The notes under the pieces were generated by a model. The model did no database searches, was not told the DNA's origin, and saw nothing but the letters and a program-made list of their open reading frames with translations. From contig BSBK01007727.1 of NCBI GenBank assembly GCA_027943335.1, positions 374,501-438,500 of the forward strand: a stretch of DNA of 64,000 nt, read 5' to 3'. The first letter of the stretch is position 1. Every line of letters begins with the position of its first letter. Source of the DNA: Chamaecyparis obtusa. Taxonomy: Eukaryota > Streptophyta > Pinopsida > Cupressales > Cupressaceae. The translations under genes and the position numbers were made by a program. Shown here piece after piece: positions 59,601 to 64,000 of this stretch.

Positions 59601-59837
59601 TCCTAATTCTGATAATTTTGGGATTGATCATAACACTGATCATTTCAAGAGTGATCAAGATGCTGGTTGTTTTGAGATTGCTCCTAATTTTGGTTGTATT
59701 TTCCTAGTTGGAAATCGAATGGATCTCCCATCTTGTCAATGTAGGATTGGGCAGCGAGTGTAGACTCAGTAAAATGATATGAATGATGCCGAAAGGGCGC
59801 AGCTAAGGTAACCTTTGGCACTTTAATAGGATCAAAA

Positions 59838-59905
59838 GGGTCGATAGGTTCAAGGGGGTCGATAGGTTCGACAGAGTCGATAGGTTCAATAATGCTAATA
59901 GGATT
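59838..59905 (-). repeat. 16-bp tandem repeat in gag of element 2
   Basis: Three to four units of 'gggtcgataggttcaa' with small changes; the coding strand gives repeated EPID/DPID units. Confidence 0.85.
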
Positions 59906-60199
59906 AGTCTAAGAAAGTAGCCTCCCAAAGTTATGAAATAATGAGTTGTCTTGCTCTTGAAACAATAAGTCAGGTTGTGCTTGAAACAACTGATTATTAC
60001 ATGCCTGGAACACTAGAGATGAGGATTGAGGTGGGCTGTCTTTTAGTGTACTCAATGAAGAGGAACTTGTGGATCCCTCATAGCACTTAGATTGGATAAT
60101 GGGTTCAGAACAACCTATTTCTTGATTATGAGGTTTACCCCTACCTTGTCTAATTCCATGGATGGGGAATGTGTTGCCATTTCTAGTCGTAACAGGCAT

Positions 60200-62368
60200 A
60201 GATGAAAATGTAACAAGAGAGGACTTGGGATTATGCTAGAACTCTATCTCTAGGATAGCGAAAAAGGAGATAAGAGGCTAGAACAACGAAGATGTGAAAT
60301 GCACCCGACACGAATCATCAAGAGAATGGCTAGAACAACCAAGATGTGTCTATTGTGTCGCAAGGTACAAAAGAACAGTGAGATAGGACAAATAACAAAG
60401 AGACAATATGAGTTTATGCAGTAATCATTTGGTTCACAACTTGAGACACTCAGTTTCAGACAGTGGATGACAAGAAAATAGGCAAACAGACCTCAGACAA
60501 AAATCATATCAGGCAAAAAGTTGACTAGTCAACAGGAAACAACTCACTGTTTTGAAAATCAAGGTATAGGTTCACGTGAGAAAGTGCTGGGTCGCATGAG
60601 AAAATGTCAAACTTCACGCGAGAGAAAGAAGTCTCACGCGAGGAAGTGCTCTAGAAAGAGAAATTTCACATGGGAAAGAACCAAAGTTTGATAGTTTGAC
60701 ACCATTTTTGAGGTAAAAAGTCAAGTTTCAAGACACAACCTGACAAAATTTCTAGTTTTCAGATAGTTTTAAGACATTTTGAATCAACAATCTCAGTTTT
60801 GAAGGTTTCAAGCAAAAGTTTTAGATCACGCAGTAGTGATGCAAGAAGTAGTCACAAATAGTTCTACCAAGGACAAAGCAACTTGGCAGAATCATGGGAC
60901 TCTTTGTTTAATCATGATGGATAGTTTAAGAATTGAAACAATCACTTAGTTATCCCTACAAAAAAAAATGGTAGAGAAGATAAAATCCGTGCCTCACAAC
61001 TTACGTGCATGCGTTCACCTCACACAGCTGTGTCACCCCCTAGAGGGTGCCCATGTTTTTGGTGTTTCCAAGGACTCAATAGTATATGTTCAAAGGTTAC
61101 CCTTGAAGTAGGGGCTAGTGTCATATACCACCTTCAAATGTCCAGGTGCATGCCTATGGTGAGAATCTAGGGGAGAGATTCTTCCCCTTCCCTGCGCAAA
61201 GATTATGTCTCCTTTCGGAGGTGATCCAGGTAGGCAACTAACTAAGAAAGTTTTTAGTGGGCTTCCATTCACACTAAACTTCAGTGCCCCTGATATAGGG
61301 TTGAGGCCTCGCAGCCACACCAACACTCGAAAGTCATACACCCCCGCAAGCAGGGCTAGGAGCGGCGCCGCTCAGTACAACAGATGAAGCTTTCTCAAGA
61401 TGATAGTCAAAATAAAGAGAAAGAAGTTAACATGGCTTTGGAGTCTTTAGAATCAACAAAAAATTCTTTATTATAGTGAGGTGGAATTACCGACAATAGG
61501 TGTGTACTCACTTGGGTTGTTCTCGGAGGTTCAACTTCTGACACGCCCTCTAAAGGTGACACATACTTTGGCTTAGATCCAAGGGTCAGATTTTCTGATT
61601 CTCTCAAAGAGAGAAGAGCATACTTCTCTACCTCTTCACCTTACCCAAATACACAAGACATTTTCATCACTGAGCTAGTTCCTCCTCAACCAATCCATAA
61701 GCTTTTGGGTTTCTGGTTCTCTCAAAGAGAGAAGAGCATAATCCCCTAACAATTAGACATGCTAAAGATTCACTACCTTTCCTTGCTTCCCCAGGTATCT
61801 ATCATGCTAGAAATATCTAGATCTTAGGTTCATCCATGGGCTTCACTTCCATGTAATGAAGAGCCTATTACTATAGCTCACTATCAAGACCCTTAAGAAA
61901 TCTTCACAAGGCCCTAGTTATACCATGTGAATGAAAAATAGTAAACAAGCACAAAATTTTTAAATGTCTTTGACAACCATCATGCAAGCAAACTGTTAGC
62001 AAGTTTTTTATGTCTTGGTCAATCATCCTGCATCCCACTATTATGCTTTTAGAAAAATTAGAGATATGAAAATAACAACAAATGATAAATGTCAGGAAAT
62101 AGTAAAAATAAATTGCAAAAACTGAGAAATTTTTTAAAATTGATGGCCAGTCTTGTGCGAGGAAGTACAAGGCATCGTGCGAGAAAATGTAGACACCTGC
62201 GTGAGGTAGTGCTTTGTCACGTGAGAGAATGCTAATGACAGTAAAACTTCACATGGTATGCTCAAAAATCTCACGTGAGAATCCGTACATAGTGAAGTAC
62301 GAACATACGACAAAGTGCAAATTTCTTGTCAGAAAATTTTTGAGAGTGAGGCCAGAAATCAATTTTCT
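60200..62368 (-). other. Untranslated leader of element 2 with two motif clusters
   Basis: About 2.2 kb lies between PBS and gag with no good frame. Two clusters (60570-60680 and 62150-62290) hold about eleven copies of a motif resembling 'tcacgcgagaaagtgct'. The segment 61470-61900 aligns with the element 1 leader. A 29-bp direct repeat containing the palindrome ctctcaaagagag occurs at 61593-61621 and 61711-61739. A GC-richer patch at 61100-61380 has no recognised feature. Confidence 0.6.
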
Positions 62369-62386
62369 GCCCCACAGTGGGCGCCA
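62369..62386 (-). other. Primer binding site of element 2
   Basis: Minus strand TGGCGCCCACTGTGGGGC starts three bases after the 5' LTR. The first seven bases match the 3' end expected of a tRNA-Asp-type primer; the rest does not match the classic version and instead forms a small palindrome CCCACTGTGGG. Confidence 0.75.
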
Positions 62387-62389
62387 AAA

Positions 62390-63398
62390 TGTTTATAGTT
62401 GAACATGGACCTCTAATCCAACCATAGACACAACATAGTCATTTCTCACAAAGTGAATTACAAAAATGAGTATGAATTACCCACTTCGCGAATTCAGAGT
62501 GAATCGACCTGTTGCCTCCTAATTAGTTGGGGTGTTTGAATAACTCTTAGATTGGAGAGCCAACAACAATAGACCAAGCTAAGATGAAGGATTTGAAATG
62601 CTTGAAAAAAAAAAGGATCAAATTGCAATGAGATTAAACTATAAATGAGAGTGCAATTAAACCATGAACTTGAAAGAAATATGAGAATGAAGATTTTAAT
62701 CTAAGAAGCTTGAAATAAAAGATGAAAATTAATCTAAAACATATAAGCAAACTAATTAATATGAAAGTTCAATTAAAATAGAATGAGAATTACTCTAATT
62801 ATGCAATAAAAAACTTGAAAGCATGAGAGAATTAAGACAAAAAATGACTATAGTTTTGATACTCTAAAATTGCCTCCTTCAAAATGAAGAAAATAAGGTT
62901 CATAATATAGAAGAGCCCGGGAGAAGGATGAAGAGTTTCTTGGAAAGAAATGGCTGACTCTTCATCTCCATGGAGGAAGGTGAGACAAATTGATGAATTA
63001 TTTAAATGAATGAACATTGCCACATGGGTGGCTTTTCAATTTATTTTGAATAATTAAATTCAAATAGAGATGTCCATTCAAATAAGCAAATAATATTTAA
63101 TTCCCTTGATGTGTATTAGCTAAAGAGGGTGGAATTAATTTAATTTAAAGCACTTAGGACTTTAGGATTAAATTAATTTATCATAGGGATTTTTAGCCAA
63201 TAAATGTCAAATATTTAGGAATTAAATATAGTGTATGATTAATGCAAATTTAGGGTTTTTTTGCATTTGACACCAAGTCAAATAAAGTCAAATAGGAGAT
63301 AGAATTGCCTAGTATAATAGGACTTTGATGATGTAGAAATTTGAAGGAATGCACCAAAATTGATTAGAATTGTAAGGTGCCAATTTTGGGGTATTACA
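62390..63398 (-). repeat. 5' LTR of element 2
   Basis: 1009 bp, minus strand TGTAATACCCC ... CTATAAACA, paired with 44702-45716. Roughly 45 substitutions, most of them transitions, and three small gaps separate the two copies when aligned by eye. Confidence 0.95.
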
Positions 63399-64000
63399 CC
63401 CAGTAATTGAAGAATCTAATGAACAAGATCATTTTATCATGATTTATCGCTCTGCCATTAGTATTAGGATTTTGTGTTTCTTTTCTAATATTCATTAGGA
63501 TTTTGAGTTTGGATTTTGAGCAGTTTTATAAGATTTTTTTCTATTCTAGAAACAAATCTTTACAAAATGGATCGGTTGCCGCCATTTGTTCAAATTTTTG
63601 TTTCATGGAGCGGCTTGCAGAGAGTTCCATATGCATTTTTTGTCCTCTTTGTTGTAGAAAGAGTTCCATATATTGGGAGTTTTGCAAGCAGTAAGGCTGA
63701 TACATACGAATGGTTGTGTTTTTTCAATCATATAGTGTTTTTTCAATATGTTTTTAATTTTTTTTGAAGTACAACTATAAAAAAGAACAAGCCCAATAAT
63801 TTAAGAATGTGAGGAACAAGATTATTTTACCATGATTTATCGCTCTACTGTTGGTATTAGGGTTTTGTATTTCTTTTTTGATATTCATTAGGGTTTCATG
63901 TTTGGATTTTGACAGATGTATTGTGCCTAAGTGGCCCGCCACCATAATAATTCCAATTCAAATAGTTATCATTTTGAGTTGAGTATCAACATTGAAGTTT
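63399..64000 (+). repeat. Flank of element 2: 393-bp tandem duplication with a coding-like stretch
   Basis: 63399-63530 and 63792-63920 are similar at an offset of 393 bp ('catgatttatcgctctgcc', 'gatattcattaggg' and others). Element 2 inserted at the edge of the first copy. Between the repeats a plus-strand frame at 63516-63767 (83 residues, with LPPFVQIFVSWSG and ERVPYIGSFAS) looks mildly protein-like, but I do not recognise it. 63399-63403 (CCCAG) is the right-hand target duplication. Confidence 0.6.

Larger units (their letters stand above)
57647..60199 (-). pseudogene. gag of element 2
   Basis: Gag starts at the ATG at 60197-60199 (MPVTTRNGNTFPIHG). After about 96 codons the first TAG occurs. 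The frame then continues through an SVEPIDPLEPIDPF repeat, a Gln/Asn-rich segment with a tandem duplication (59450-59600), FPFDKSLCMPPFPKGVELPKYD, DPQDHLREF, a capsid-like core (LHRWRQLCMKYPRK, DIFLDNLVP), a Lys-rich stretch, and the zinc-knuckle-like YDYHQNKGHKTATC. Stops are frequent and mostly in place of Gln. It aligns with element 1 gag along its length. Confidence 0.85.
44702..63398 (-). mobile_element. Complete 18.7-kb Tat-lineage Ty3/gypsy element (element 2) with an antisense PMD frame
   Basis: Two LTRs (62390-63398 and 44702-45716), a PBS, a PPT and a 5-bp target duplication with one mismatch define the ends. On the minus strand come leader, gag, protease, RT, RNase H, second RNase H and integrase. 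Between integrase and the 3' LTR lie 6.6 kb with a plant-mobile-domain frame on the plus strand. Extra ORFs in either orientation are known in Tat-lineage elements. By eye the LTRs differ at about 45 positions plus three small gaps over 1 kb (4-5%). Gag and pol contain stops and frameshifts, so the copy is inactive. Confidence 0.92.

Noticed and set aside
59372..59707. 111-residue plus frame rich in Ile, Leu and Val
   Set aside because: Antisense of the Gln/Asn-rich gag repeats; composition follows from the repeat.
61213..61230. 'ggaggtgatccag', resembling the 16S rRNA 3' end
   Set aside because: The match is only about 13 bases and the flanks do not continue as rRNA; taken as chance.
60570..62290. 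Repeated motifs that might suggest a CRISPR array
   Set aside because: Spacing is irregular, the words vary, and the setting is a plant retrotransposon leader.

Overview
The window looks like intergenic DNA from a large, repeat-rich land-plant nuclear genome. The evidence is plant-type Tat-lineage Ty3/gypsy elements carrying a second RNase H, plant L1-type LINEs with zf-RVT and RNase H tails, TTTAGGG-like telomeric repeats, and one intron-containing plant ARM-repeat membrane protein gene. Old, diverged elements and low gene density would suit a conifer or similar giant genome, but the species cannot be fixed from the sequence.

Layout. 1-12528 (minus strand): most of a decayed Tat-like Ty3/gypsy element (element 1) cut off by the window edge, with 5' LTR at 11257-12528, PBS, leader, gag, protease, RT, two RNase H domains, integrase and part of the 3' non-coding tail. 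12529-17419: AT-rich DNA with orphan coding-like fragments, minisatellites and a LINE-type 3' tail. 17420-24544 (minus): a nearly full-length but decayed LINE. 24545-29423: AT-rich DNA with short retroposon tails and copia-type LTR remnants. 29424-33175 (minus): a second LINE that has lost its 3' half. 33176-40443: intergenic DNA with a nested foldback, a degenerate telomere-like island and microsatellites. 40444-43383 (minus): the only convincing intact host gene, a two-exon ARM-repeat protein of 815 residues. 44106-44399 (minus): a possible exon of an unidentified gene.

44702-63398 (minus) is a complete 18.7-kb LTR retrotransposon (element 2) with two about 1-kb LTRs, a 5-bp target duplication with one mismatch, PBS and PPT. 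It belongs to the same broad lineage as element 1. Between integrase and the 3' LTR it carries a 624-codon frame on the opposite strand (47392-49263) with a recognisable plant mobile domain (PMD). That frame has no frameshift but about 25 stops, mostly TAG, as expected if CAG codons decayed by C-to-T change under CHG methylation. A solo copia-type LTR is nested in element 2 at 50097-50943. 63399-64000 is the other flank of the insertion and shows that element 2 landed inside a 393-bp tandem duplication.

The most unusual signals are: the antisense PMD frame and its TAG-biased decay; clusters of a short CG-rich motif in the element 2 leader and again just upstream of the PMD frame, with a family-specific counterpart in the element 1 leader; an intron of the ARM gene that duplicates its own splice acceptor; and a nested foldback with a perfect 20-bp arm at 35343-35435.
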